From positions 2,108,001 to 2,172,000 of the forward strand of contig OW818685.1 in assembly GCA_942493245.1 (NCBI GenBank): DNA of 64,000 nt, given 5' to 3'. Of the stretch, positions 23,462 through 32,095 are shown in pieces (position 1 is the first letter of the stretch; each line of letters starts with the position of its first letter). A program made the position numbers and the translations under genes. Under the pieces are notes generated by a model. That model saw only the letters and a list, made by a program, of their open reading frames with translations. It was not told the origin of the DNA and made no database searches. The stretch is from DAOPYU01 sp942493245. Its GTDB lineage: Bacteria > Sumerlaeota > Sumerlaeia > UBA8349.

Positions 23462-24721
23462 TTATCCCGCCAGATAATCTGCGACTTCGGCCAGGGCCAC
23501 CTGTTTTTCCGTTCTCTCCTCGAGGTTTTTCACCAGCGCCACGCCCTGTTCGAGTTCGGCGCCTCCCAGAACGACCATGCGGTTGATGTTGTCGCGGTTG
23601 GCGGCGCGGAGTCCGGCCTTGAAGCCTCGGGCGCTGAAGTCGAAAGTGACGGGAAGACCGGCCTTGCGGATCTGCTGGGTCAGCGTACAGGCCGCCGGGA
23701 GGCAACTCTCCTCGAGCGCCAGGACAAAGACCGCTCGTGCCTGATCGGGATGGGGCGGCTGAATACCCGCTGCCTGGAGCGCGATGATGAGGCGTTCGAC
23801 GCCGAACGCGGCGCCCACCGCCGGGGTCGCGGGACCGCCGAGTTCCTCGACCAGTCCGTCGTAACGCCCGCCGCCCAGGGCGGCGTCCTGCGCCCCGAGG
23901 CCTTCGAGCGAGATTTCGAAGACCGTGTGGGTGTAGTAGTCGAATCCGCGCACGAGGGACGGTTTGAGTTCATAGGCCACTCCGAGGTCGTCGAGGGTTT
24001 TCAGGACCAGCTGGTAGTGGGCGCGGCTTTCCTCGTCCAGAAAATCGGCCAGGATCGGGAAATCGGCGTAAATATCCTGACAGGTGGGGATTTTGCAATC
24101 CAAAACCCGCAACGGGTTGATCTCGGAACGCCGCTGGCAATCGGGGCACAACCGGTCGCGCACGCTCGCCAGACGTTGCCGCAGTTCGTTGTTGTAGGCC
24201 TTTCGGGAGGCCTGATTGCCGATCGAGTTGATGCGGGTCCGGGTGCCGGAGAAGCCGAGCTCGCGCAGGTACGTGTCGAGCATCGAGATCACCTCGACAT
24301 CGGCCAGCGGGGAGGCGCATCCGAAGAACTCGACCCCGACCGTGTTGAATTGACGCTGACGGCCCGCCTGGGGGCGTTCGTAGCGGAACATGGGTCCGAG
24401 GTAATAGACCTTGGGTTGGACGCCCTGCTGCTTGAAGGCGTTGTGCTGCACCAGCGCCCGCACCACGGGAGCGGTACCTTCCGGCCGCAGGGTCATGCTG
24501 CGCCCCTTGCGGTCGGGGAAGGTGAACATTTCCTTCGAGACGATGTCCGTTTCCTCGCCAATGCTGCGCGAGAAGAGTTCCGTCCCCTCGAAAATCGGGG
24601 TGCGGATTTCCTGGTAGCCGTAGCGGGCGAAAACCCGGCGGGCGGTTTCTTCAATCATCTGAAAATAGCCGACTTCGTCGGGCAGGATGTCTTTTGTTCC
24701 ACGAGGCGCGGTCAATGCCAT
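23462..24721 (-). CDS. hisS: Histidyl-tRNA synthetase
   Basis: This 419-aa class II synthetase charges tRNA-His. APRGTKDILPDEVGYFQMIE opens the catalytic domain. RPEGTAPVVRAL is motif 2, GGGRYDGLVEELGGP and AAFGVERLIIAL are the histidine-binding and motif 3 regions, and a short anticodon-binding domain closes it. The ATG at 24721 is preceded by AGGAGA; the open frame to 24787 adds residues without homology. It lies downstream of hfq on the same strand with a 229-bp spacer. The 148-bp spacer towards the glycosidase gene holds only an AT-rich hairpin (23362-23377) that is not a convincing terminator. Confidence 0.97.
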   Translation of the reverse strand: MALTAPRGTKDILPDEVGYFQMIEETARRVFARYGYQEIRTPIFEGTELFSRSIGEETDIVSKEMFTFPDRKGRSMTLRPEGTAPVVRALVQHNAFKQQGVQPKVYYLGPMFRYERPQAGRQRQFNTVGVEFFGCASPLADVEVISMLDTYLRELGFSGTRTRINSIGNQASRKAYNNELRQRLASVRDRLCPDCQRRSEINPLRVLDCKIPTCQDIYADFPILADFLDEESRAHYQLVLKTLDDLGVAYELKPSLVRGFDYYTHTVFEISLEGLGAQDAALGGGRYDGLVEELGGPATPAVGAAFGVERLIIALQAAGIQPPHPDQARAVFVLALEESCLPAACTLTQQIRKAGLPVTFDFSARGFKAGLRAANRDNINRMVVLGGAELEQGVALVKNLEERTEKQVALAEVADYLAG

Positions 24722-24950
24722 TTTCGTACGGTTCTCCTGTTCTGCGTGACCTCCGGAGGAAGTCTTTTGCGCGCATGGGATGCGCACCGTTTCAAAGGAT
24801 AATGGATTTAGAAGATGAAATCAACAGGAAGCCCGTTCAGAAAACAGGATTGTACCCCCAAGATCTTAACCTGCAAAATCGAGGATGGCGTGTGTATGGA
24901 ACCAGGGAAAGTGAGGGCGAAAAGATGTCGTCGTTCGACGTTCCCGGCAA

Positions 24951-25406
24951 TCAGGGGTGATCCTGGAGGTTCGCTTCTTCGGTGTCAACCGTGGGTTGGA
25001 GTGCCCCGGGGTCATGTCCGGCGGCGTTCTCTCCGTCCAGGTGGATACCGGAGAGGTCCAGCGTGTTGAAACGTTCGCCCGGTTTGGGTTCTCTGGGACG
25101 CTGGGGGTCTTTTTTGGGCGCCTGGGCAGGGACATTGGGAGCGGCGACGGGGCGTTCGCTGGACGACGGATGTCGAACCTCTTCGCCGGGTTTTCGGGTT
25201 GTTTTCGGGGTAATCAGTTGAGCGATCGAATGTTTGTAGATCAGGTGCTGTTTGGCGCCGACATGCATCACAATCGTGAAATTGTCGAATCCGCGGACGA
25301 GTCCCTGAAACGTTGCGCCATTGAGCAGCATGATTTCGACCGGGATGGATTCCTTGCGGACCTGATTGAGGAAACTGTCCTGAAGATTGACGGTTGCAGA
25401 TGCCAT
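24951..25406 (-). CDS. hfq: RNA chaperone Hfq with long acidic/proline-rich tail
   Basis: This 151-aa protein is about twice the usual core length. Residues 7-70 are the Sm-like fold: NLQDSFLNQVRKE, then IPVEIMLLNGATFQGLVRGF (Sm1) and IYKHSIAQL (Sm2, matching the YKHA motif of E. coli). The last 80 residues are charged and rich in Pro, with KPGEEVRHP and KKDPQRPREPKPG, and look disordered. Hfq hexamers pair small RNAs with mRNAs. It follows miaA with 91 bp between them, the order seen in many bacteria. The extended tail may modulate RNA cycling or partner binding, as proposed for long Hfq tails. Confidence 0.95.
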   Translation of the reverse strand: MASATVNLQDSFLNQVRKESIPVEIMLLNGATFQGLVRGFDNFTIVMHVGAKQHLIYKHSIAQLITPKTTRKPGEEVRHPSSSERPVAAPNVPAQAPKKDPQRPREPKPGERFNTLDLSGIHLDGENAAGHDPGALQPTVDTEEANLQDHP

Positions 25407-25497
25407 TTGAGTCGCTTTCTTCCTGTCACGCGCAGCCCGAAAAAGTCGAAACGCCTTCTGGTGCGGCTACCCGCTCTGTGCGGGTGGGAAAGGTAGT

Positions 25498-26496
25498 TTA
25501 TTGAACGCAAAGGGGAGGGGAAAACACAAGCATTTTCTGGATGATTCCGCTGTTTTTTTCCAAACCCCGGCTGGCGTCCAGCCACAGGGCGCCCGGCCAC
25601 TGGCGCAGAAGGACGATTTGTTGTTTCGCATAACGTCGGCTCAGCCGCTGAGTTTCTTCGATGGCGGCTTCCCGCGTTGTCTCGCCCCGCAGGAATCGCA
25701 GCATCTGGGGATAACCCAAAGCGCGCATCGCCGGCCACTCTTCCGTGGCGCCCTGGGCGGCCAGTCGGGCGACCTCCTGGGCGAATCCCTGACGCATCAT
25801 CTCTTCCACCCGGCGGTCAATTCGAGTATAGAGAAGGGGCCGGTTGGCCGTCAGGACGAAACGATACGCTTGCAGGGGCTGGTGTTGGCTGCGGCCCTGA
25901 GCCTGGAGATGGCTCAAGGGTTGGCCGGAGGCTTCATAGACTTCGAGCGCCCGGACCACGCGCAGACGGTCGTGCGGGTGGATGCGGTGGGCGGCTTCCG
26001 GGTCCACTTCGCGCAGCCGCTCGAAAAGAGAAGTTCCCTGATCCTGATCCCACTCCGATTCCAGCCGGGTCCGGCGCTCGGGATCGCGTTGCGCCCCCTG
26101 GGCCTGGAAAAGCCCCGCTGTGAGGGCTTTGAAGTAGAGACCTGTCCCTCCGGCGACGATGGGACGGTGTCCCCGGTTGACAATCTCGCGGATGCAACCC
26201 TGGACATCCCGCAGCCAATCCGCGACGGTCCAGGTCTGGTCCGGCTCGACACATCCGGCCAGATGGCAGGGAATCCCATCGAGTTCCTCGGGGGTGGGTT
26301 GAGCGGTTCCGATCACGCAGCCGCGATAAACCTGCATGGAATCCGCCGAGACGATCTCGCCCCCGAGGCGTTTGGCCAGGGCGATGGCCAGGGCCGTTTT
26401 GCCTGTGGCAGTGGGGCCGGCCAGCAGAATGGGGAGGTTTGGAATTGGATTGGGGAGGGTTGGGAGAGGGTGGAGGGACATGGAAAGGGGTCTCAT
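25498..26496 (-). CDS. miaA: tRNA dimethylallyltransferase
   Basis: This 332-aa enzyme adds a dimethylallyl group to A37 of tRNAs that read UNN codons. The P-loop GPTATGKT lies at about residues 27-34, followed by SADSMQVYRG and GGTGLYFKALTAG, all family signatures. The C-terminal region has the usual ALGYPQ and RRYAKQQIVLLR motifs. The length is typical. No strong ribosome-binding site precedes either in-frame ATG (26496 or 26481), so the exact start is uncertain. It heads the miaA-hfq unit and diverges from the CheY-like gene. Confidence 0.96.
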   Translation of the reverse strand: MRPLSMSLHPLPTLPNPIPNLPILLAGPTATGKTALAIALAKRLGGEIVSADSMQVYRGCVIGTAQPTPEELDGIPCHLAGCVEPDQTWTVADWLRDVQGCIREIVNRGHRPIVAGGTGLYFKALTAGLFQAQGAQRDPERRTRLESEWDQDQGTSLFERLREVDPEAAHRIHPHDRLRVVRALEVYEASGQPLSHLQAQGRSQHQPLQAYRFVLTANRPLLYTRIDRRVEEMMRQGFAQEVARLAAQGATEEWPAMRALGYPQMLRFLRGETTREAAIEETQRLSRRYAKQQIVLLRQWPGALWLDASRGLEKNSGIIQKMLVFSPPLCVQ

Positions 26497-26627
26497 TTGC
26501 CGGATTTTTCATTTTCCACTCAACTTTATAGTGCATTCTGCCGATGGGATCAATATAGTTGTGGGCATACGGCAAGGTTGCGAAGCTGCTCATACTTTTC
26601 TGCATACCCTGTTAAGGAGTGTTATCG

Positions 26628-27062
26628 GTGAGCCTACAAATTTTGGTAGTGGACGATTCCATGCTGATCCGCCAGGTGGTCAAGAAAGTGGTCCGCCAGG
26701 CGGGGTTGGATGTGACGGGCTTTCTGGAGGCCGCAAATGGCCAGGAAGCGCTCGATATTCTGATGAAGACGCACGTGGATCTGGTGTTGTCGGATATCAA
26801 TATGCCGGGCATGGACGGGATTGAAATGCTCATGCGGCTCCGGCAAATCGAGCGGCTTCAGGAACTCCCGGTTATTATGGTGACGACCGAGGGGAGTGAG
26901 GAGCGGATCAACGAAGCGATGGACCTCGGGGCGTCCGGCTATGTTTTGAAGCCCTTCACGCCTGAGCGGCTGGTGGAACAGTTAGGCCCCTTGGGGTTGT
27001 TGACCAAACGGGAAGAGAGTGTGGAACCACCGCCCGACTTGTCCGATCCCTCGGCCTTCTAA
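26628..27062 (+). CDS. CheY-like single-domain response regulator
   Basis: This protein is 144 aa from the GTG at 26628, which has AAGGAG 8 bp upstream; an earlier GTG overlaps that site. It is a receiver domain only (residues about 4-122): VVDDS holds the acidic pair, phosphoacceptor Asp lies in VLSDINMPGMDG, and VTTEGSEE and VLKPFTPE supply the conserved Thr and Lys. A 20-residue acidic tail follows. It leads a same-strand series with CheX, CheD and an HDOD protein, so it probably carries a signal in chemotaxis or a related switch. No CheA kinase is in the window. Confidence 0.93.
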   Translation: MSLQILVVDDSMLIRQVVKKVVRQAGLDVTGFLEAANGQEALDILMKTHVDLVLSDINMPGMDGIEMLMRLRQIERLQELPVIMVTTEGSEERINEAMDLGASGYVLKPFTPERLVEQLGPLGLLTKREESVEPPPDLSDPSAF

Positions 27063-27146
27063 GCCGTACGGGCAAGCTCTTTCTTCGACGCTTTCTCGCA
27101 AGGCGGGGGGGATGTTTTTGGAACCGGAAGGAAACGGGAGAGTTCT

Positions 27147-27626
27147 ATGAACAAGCGCAATTACGATTTGCTGGTGGAGTCCACGCGGGAAGTTTTTGAG
27201 ACCATGTCCTTTATGGAGGTGATTCAGAATGACCCGATCACAACCAGCGCTGAGATCCCCGGTATTGATATCACGGCGGTGATTTGCATTGCGGGTGAAA
27301 TTTCTGGAATGTTGGGTGTCCATTGCTCCAAGCAGTTTGCCGCGGAATGCTTCGATATGATAACGGGAGGGGAAGGCGGGGATCCCACGTATCACCAGAT
27401 GTGCGATACGGTGGGGGAATTGGCGAATATGATCGCCGGAACGCTCAAACGCCGCATGTCAAGTAAATTGGATTTGTTCGATTTGTCTCTTCCCAGCATT
27501 TCGGTCAGCAGTGGGCAGCGGCTTTTCTATACGGGCGCCAAGGATGATTTTCCCCGCTTGCTGGTGCCCTTTGTTTTGTCGAGTGGAGAAAAGTTTTATG
27601 TGGAACTCCTCTATCACAGGCGTTGA
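27147..27626 (+). CDS. cheX: CheX-type chemotaxis phosphatase
   Basis: This 159-aa protein of the CheC/CheX/FliY family dephosphorylates CheY-P. The helix DTVGELANMIAGTLKRRM holds the ExxN catalytic pair (Glu and Asn in GELANMI). DITAVICIAGEISGMLGV and FVLSSGEKFYVELLY fit the family's beta-sheet. ATG follows CGGGAGAG. Placement directly after a CheY-like gene and before cheD supports the role. It has a single ExxN helix, as in CheX, rather than the two of CheC. Confidence 0.9.
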   Translation: MNKRNYDLLVESTREVFETMSFMEVIQNDPITTSAEIPGIDITAVICIAGEISGMLGVHCSKQFAAECFDMITGGEGGDPTYHQMCDTVGELANMIAGTLKRRMSSKLDLFDLSLPSISVSSGQRLFYTGAKDDFPRLLVPFVLSSGEKFYVELLYHRR

Positions 27627-27732
27627 ATCGTGGATGTGCTGAGAGCTGGACGTCGGTGTTCGCGTTTTTGTGTAACCTTGAGACGCGAAGCCGATTCGGA
27701 GAGGTTTTTACCCGATCGGGGAGATGGAACGA

Positions 27733-28221
27733 ATGCCGAATATTGTGGTAGATATTGCCGACATGAAGATCGCGACGGGCAATGACAGCAGTGACGAGAT
27801 CACGACTTATGCCCTGGGGTCCTGCATTGGGGTGGCTATTTACGATCCGGTCACCCGAATTGGGGGCATGTTGCACTACATGCTGCCGGAAGCTTCTTTG
27901 AATATCGAGAAAGCGCGTGAAAATCCCTACATGTTTGCCGACACGGGGATCCCCATGTTGTTCCGGAACGCTTATCAGCAGGGGGCGGTGCGCAGCCGGC
28001 TGCTGATCCGGTTGGCGGGGGGCGCGAATGTCATGGATTCCTCGAACTTTTTCAACATCGGCAAGCGAAATTATCTGGCAGCACGCAAGTTGCTCTTCAA
28101 AAACAATCTGCTGATCACCTCGGAAATGGTGGGGGGGGTGTCTGGTAAAACGATGAGAATGCGCCTGAGTGATGGACGAGTGGAAATCAAACTGCCCGGC
28201 GGGGAGGTGCGTTACATATGA
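27733..28221 (+). CDS. cheD: CheD chemoreceptor glutamine deamidase
   Basis: This protein is 162 aa from the ATG at 27733, favoured over the ATG at 27724 because GGGGAG then lies 9 bp away and the protein begins MPNIVVDIADMK like its relatives. The catalytic Cys is in ALGSCIGVAIYD and the catalytic His in GGMLHYMLP. RLAGGANVM and GKRNYLAARKLL are also conserved. CheD deamidates glutamines in chemoreceptors and is modulated by CheC/CheX-type phosphatases, which fits the gene order. Its stop overlaps the HDOD start by 4 bp (ATGA). Confidence 0.94.
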   Translation: MPNIVVDIADMKIATGNDSSDEITTYALGSCIGVAIYDPVTRIGGMLHYMLPEASLNIEKARENPYMFADTGIPMLFRNAYQQGAVRSRLLIRLAGGANVMDSSNFFNIGKRNYLAARKLLFKNNLLITSEMVGGVSGKTMRMRLSDGRVEIKLPGGEVRYI

Positions 28222-29066
28222 TCTCCATTGACGCACTGAAAAAAATGGTCCAGGAAATTCCGCCGTTGCCCGATCTGGTGTTGCGTCTTCTGGCGATGTG
28301 TCGGGATCCTGAAATTCCGCCGCGCGATATTGTGGAGGTGATCAAACTCGATCCGGCCATCACGATGAAGGTCTTGCGGTTGTGCAACTCGCCCTTCTAC
28401 GGATTGCCTCGCAAAGTTACTTCATTGCAGGAGGCGTTGGTCTATCTGGGAACCGACGCCCTGGTCAATTTTGTCCTGGCTGGTTGTCTCTCGAATTTCT
28501 GCGGCCAGGAAAACAAGGGCTATGGCCTGCAAAAAGGAGAATTGTGGCGTCATGCCGTAGGGGTGGCCATTTGTTCCCAGAAAGTAGCGGAGCATTCGGA
28601 CCCACGCCTGAGCGGGTCCGCGTTTACGTGTGGTTTATTGCACGATATCGGCAAAATCATCATGAATTCCTTTGTGGCCGAGGCCTTCCGGAAAATGATC
28701 CTGATGGTCGAGAACGACGGGTACTCCTTTCTCGAAGCCGAGAAACTGGTGCTGGGATACACGCATCCAGAAGCCGGAGGAGACATTGCCGAGTACTGGA
28801 ATCTCCCCTCGGAAATCGTCGAGTCCATCCGGTATCACCACGACCCGATGCTGGCGACCGAGCACCAGAAACTCGTGGCCATTGTGCATGTGGGCAACAT
28901 TTTGTGTGTGAGTTTCGGGATCGGAGTGGGATCGGACGGTCTGGCGTATCTCTTCCACCCAGCGGCATTGAATCTGTTGAACATCAGTATCGAGCAGTTG
29001 TTTCAACTCTCCGTGGAGATTCACGACCGGTTCAAGAACGCGGAGGCCCTGCTCAATATCACCTGA
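28218..29066 (+). CDS. HDOD domain signalling protein
   Basis: This 282-aa protein opens with IPPLPDLVLRLLAMCRDPEI, then LDPAITMKVLRLCNSPFYG, the classic HDOD start, and holds CGLLHDIGKIIMN (HD-related). It is a non-catalytic or weakly catalytic relative of HD phosphohydrolases found in signalling proteins that control motility or cyclic di-GMP. It is translationally coupled to cheD, so it is probably part of the same taxis pathway. A bidirectional terminator follows at 29113. Confidence 0.92.
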   Translation: MISIDALKKMVQEIPPLPDLVLRLLAMCRDPEIPPRDIVEVIKLDPAITMKVLRLCNSPFYGLPRKVTSLQEALVYLGTDALVNFVLAGCLSNFCGQENKGYGLQKGELWRHAVGVAICSQKVAEHSDPRLSGSAFTCGLLHDIGKIIMNSFVAEAFRKMILMVENDGYSFLEAEKLVLGYTHPEAGGDIAEYWNLPSEIVESIRYHHDPMLATEHQKLVAIVHVGNILCVSFGIGVGSDGLAYLFHPAALNLLNISIEQLFQLSVEIHDRFKNAEALLNIT

Positions 29067-29112
29067 GAGTCGTTTGAAGCCATTTCCGGGAATTTTGGGG
29101 CAGACAAAATGG

Positions 29113-29153
29113 AAGAAGCCCGCGTACTCCTGACAAGAGCGCGCGGGCTTCTT
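29113..29153. terminator. Bidirectional terminator
   Basis: AAGAAGCCCGCG (29113-29124) pairs perfectly over 12 bp with CGCGGGCTTCTT (29142-29153) and is followed by AGATTTTCTGTTTT on the plus strand. It lies between the HDOD gene and the convergent selenoprotein candidate and can serve both. Confidence 0.85.
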
Positions 29154-29184
29154 AGATTTTCTGTTTTGGCACGTTTATCGTGCT

Positions 29185-29925
29185 TTATTCGAACTCGCGG
29201 CCAAACGCCTTGTAGAACTCTTCGGTTGCCGGGGTCAGGTCTGCTTTCTCGGCATCGGTCAGGTTGCCGTCCTGCAGGGCCGCCTGTGTTTTTCCGAGCC
29301 AGTCGGCCTTTGCTTTTTCGTAGTCGGCGGTCTGTGTTTTACTCTTCACATTGAGGGGGGCTTTCTGGAAGTCGGCCAGCGTGGTCTGAAAATCCGGACC
29401 GGTGGGCGCCTCGGCTTTTTTGGCCAGCTGCTGGCGGAAAAGCAGAAGGTAGTCGCCGTTGTTCTGGCATTGCGCCTCTTTGTGCATGATAAAGAAGCGG
29501 CCTCGAATGGCTTCCAGCGCTTTCAGCGATTCCTCGGCATTTCCTTCTCCCAGGGACTTTTTAACCTTGCCCGTCAACAGGTACTCCTCACGCATCCACG
29601 TACACCAATCGGTGACTTTCGAGTCGTTGATCTTGGCGAAGCGTTTGGGATAGGTGGCTGAGGTTTTGCCATAGAGCGCGACAAAAGTGGAAACAAAGTC
29701 CGCCTCGAAGACCTTGGCTGCGTCGGCCACTTTTTGAGCGGCCAGGGCATCCACCGTTTCTCCATAGGCTTTGGACAGTTTCACCATCGCCGCATCCCAA
29801 TCTTTATCCAATTCGGTAGCGACCGCCTGGTCGCTGGGGGCGGAACCTCACCCACATTTGGCGGTTTGCGGCAGCGCGACGCTCAGCGCCGCCACCAGTA
29901 TCAACATCCACGCGCTTTTATTCAT
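29185..29925 (-). CDS. Probable secreted selenoprotein (in-frame UGA read as Sec), helical, function unknown
   Basis: From the ATG at 29925 (AAGGAGG about 6 bp upstream) the frame encodes a signal peptide (MNKSAWMLILVAALSVALPQ), then KCG, a TGA at 29850-29848, and continues in the same frame as GSAPSDQ and on to 29185, 246 aa if TGA is Sec. The motif would be CGUG, as if a Sec replaced Cys in a CGCG pair. A perfect 7-bp stem with a 4-base loop follows the UGA at the spacing of bacterial SECIS elements. The mature part is charged and helical with few other Cys (DWCTWM, EAQCQNN). Without readthrough, the signal would be lost and only a 208-aa TTG-started fragment would remain. Alternatives are a sequencing error or a recent nonsense mutation. 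No sel genes are in this window. Confidence 0.6.
29818..29850 (-). promoter_or_regulatory. Candidate bacterial SECIS element downstream of UGA
   Basis: Reading the minus strand, UGA (29850-29848) is followed by 12 bases, then AGCGACC (29835-29829), loop AGGC (29828-29825) and GGTCGCT (29824-29818). The apical loop starts 19 bases after UGA and has G at its second position; published bacterial SECIS models ask for a 4-16 bp stem, 3-14 base loop, G in the first two loop bases and 16-37 bases from UGA. A GGT/ACC pair may extend the base of the stem. Whether SelB recognises it is untested. Confidence 0.5.
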
Positions 29926-30104
29926 GCTGATCCCTCCTTAATCTTGCGGTTCGGGTGTGCTTTGGGGAACACCCCATTGCGGAAATTATTCTATCTCAGG
30001 TTCCGTTTGCGTGCAACCTCAATTCCTCCGCATGTCTCCGTGATTCCTGTTCCTGTCCGGGGGGATGGGCGCGTTTGAGATTTGTTGCGACTCGCAGGTT
30101 TGTC

Positions 30105-30133
30105 TTGCCTCCAGAGGCTTCAACCCGTATGAT
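30105..30133 (+). promoter_or_regulatory. Candidate sigma-70 promoter of the dehydrogenase gene
   Basis: TTGCCT (30105-30110) is followed after 17 bp by TATGAT (30128-30133), a 4/6 and a 5/6 match. A start near 30140 would give a leader of about 77 bases before 30217. I see no other structure in the 291-bp spacer. Confidence 0.45.
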
Positions 30134-30216
30134 ATATTCTGTCAAAAGGACCAACAGGCGTGTGTTTGAAGGGGGTATCTCAGGGCGTATTGTCATATGG
30201 ATAAGGAGATCGGGTG

Positions 30217-32043
30217 ATGGCGCACATACAGTTGCGGGGATGGATGTATTTTCGACTTATTTCGATGGTCGTATTGATGACGGGGGGCGTGGGCGTTTCG
30301 GTACAGGCCGCATTTGACGCCGAGTGGACGTTCAACAACGATTCCTATATCGCCTATACTTTGACGAGTGTTTCTTCGACGGATTTGTATTCGGGGCCAT
30401 TGCCGGCCAGCAACCCGACTCTGAATCTGGCGACCGGCAAGCGGTACCGGGTGACCGTGGTGAATCCGGTTTCGCATCCGCTGCAGATTCTGGCAAGGGG
30501 AGCCACTTCGGCAACGGATACGGTTCTTTTGTATCAAGGAGGAGGGGCGGGCAGTTGGGAATCCGATGCCGGTGTCAACTGGCAGGATCTGGCGGGGGGC
30601 GTTGTCGAGTTTACGCTGACTCCCGCTTTTGTCGCCGCCATGAACGAAGGAGGGAAAAGCCCAGGGTATCGGTGCAGCCTCCACGCCAGCATGATGCGAG
30701 GCGGTTTTGTGGTGACCCCACTTCCCGAACCGATACCGGATCCGTTACCCGATGTACCCAAGGGGAGTATCACCATTGAGTTCGAGACGGTGGTAGAAGG
30801 TTTACCGGCCCCGCTGGGAGTGTTGGACACGGGGGATACTTCGGGGAGTCTTCTTGTGTACGATCAGTCCGGGCTGGTGGTCATTGTCCGGAACGGCCAG
30901 CGTCTCGCCACTCCCTTTCTGGATGTGCGGGATCGGTTGGTGAAGTTGGGGATTCTGGGTAGATTCGACGAAACGGATTATGACGAACGCGGATTGCTGG
31001 GAGTCGCGCTTCATACGAATTTCCTCACAAATGGGCGGCTTTTTACCTACACGTCGGAACCGACTTCTGGGACGGCGGATTTCCCGGTGGCGCGGACGTC
31101 GGGGGAGAACGACCACCAGAGTGTTATTGCGGAATGGCAGGTGGACCCGCAAAACGCGGACTCTGTTCTGCTTTCTTCCCGTCGCGAGATTTTGCGGCTG
31201 GACGAACCGCAGTTCAACCACAACGGCGGGGATATGGCGTTTGGTCCCGATGGGTATTTGTATATCGGTCTGGGAGATGGAGGAAACGCCGACGATGAAG
31301 GGGAGGGCCACGCCACCTATGGGAATGGTCAGGATCTGCAGACCGTGTTGGGGAAGATGCTTCGGATCGCGGTGGATGGAACTTCCAATTCTGTAAATGG
31401 ACAATATGGGATTCCTCCGAACAATCCCTTTGTGGGGGTGACTGGGATTGATGAGATCTATGCCTATGGATTCCGCAACCCCTATCGTTTCAGTTTCGAC
31501 GCGTTGACGGGGGATCTGTATGTGGGCGATGTGGGACAGAACCATGTGGAGGAAATTGACCGGGTGACCCGGGGAAACAACTACGGCTGGCGGTATCGCG
31601 AGGGGGGATTCTACTTCGATCCGAATGGCACAGGCGACGGGCGGGTGGTCACACAACCCGTGGAACCCAAACCTTCGAAAACGCCGGTGAACCCGGTGGC
31701 GCAATACGACCACGGGGACGGACTGGCGGTGGTCGGGGGGTATGTGTATCGAGCGGGAGCGATTGCGGGTTTGGATGGGCGCTATGTGTTTGGGGATTTC
31801 ACGCGAGGTTTCGATGCGCCGTCCGGGCGGCTTTTTTATCTGGAGTCTCCGGGTAATCAAATTCGCGAGTTCAGAATTGGCCAGACGGATCGTCCTCTGG
31901 GGCTTTTTGTGAAGGGGTTCGGTCAGGACCGTCAGGGGAATGTTTATTTGTGCGCGAGTTCGGCGCTGGGGCCTTATGGCGCCCAGGGGAAAGTCTTGAA
32001 AATTGTGTCGGTCAAAAAGTCGCCCCTGTGGTGGGTTTATTGA
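30217..32043 (+). CDS. Secreted cupredoxin-like domain fused to glucose/sorbosone dehydrogenase-type propeller
   Basis: This protein is 608 aa from the ATG at 30217 (AAGGAG 8 bp upstream; a GTG just before is an alternative). A signal peptide covers about residues 1-32. Residues about 35-165 look like a cupredoxin, with candidate copper ligands His in NPVSHPLQI and Cys/His/Met in YRCSLHASMM. The remainder (about 185-600) is the PQQ-dependent sugar dehydrogenase propeller: HNGGDMAFGPDGYLYIGLGD, RNPYRFSFD and DVGQNHVEEID are family marks. It probably oxidises a sugar in the periplasm and could pass electrons through the copper domain. No PQQ synthesis genes are in the window. The gene ends at a clear terminator. 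Confidence 0.88.
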   Translation: MAHIQLRGWMYFRLISMVVLMTGGVGVSVQAAFDAEWTFNNDSYIAYTLTSVSSTDLYSGPLPASNPTLNLATGKRYRVTVVNPVSHPLQILARGATSATDTVLLYQGGGAGSWESDAGVNWQDLAGGVVEFTLTPAFVAAMNEGGKSPGYRCSLHASMMRGGFVVTPLPEPIPDPLPDVPKGSITIEFETVVEGLPAPLGVLDTGDTSGSLLVYDQSGLVVIVRNGQRLATPFLDVRDRLVKLGILGRFDETDYDERGLLGVALHTNFLTNGRLFTYTSEPTSGTADFPVARTSGENDHQSVIAEWQVDPQNADSVLLSSRREILRLDEPQFNHNGGDMAFGPDGYLYIGLGDGGNADDEGEGHATYGNGQDLQTVLGKMLRIAVDGTSNSVNGQYGIPPNNPFVGVTGIDEIYAYGFRNPYRFSFDALTGDLYVGDVGQNHVEEIDRVTRGNNYGWRYREGGFYFDPNGTGDGRVVTQPVEPKPSKTPVNPVAQYDHGDGLAVVGGYVYRAGAIAGLDGRYVFGDFTRGFDAPSGRLFYLESPGNQIREFRIGQTDRPLGLFVKGFGQDRQGNVYLCASSALGPYGAQGKVLKIVSVKKSPLWWVY

Positions 32044-32095
32044 GGGGATTTGAAGAGGGACCGGTTGTGGGTGAGGGGAGGGAAAGAGGAGTGAG

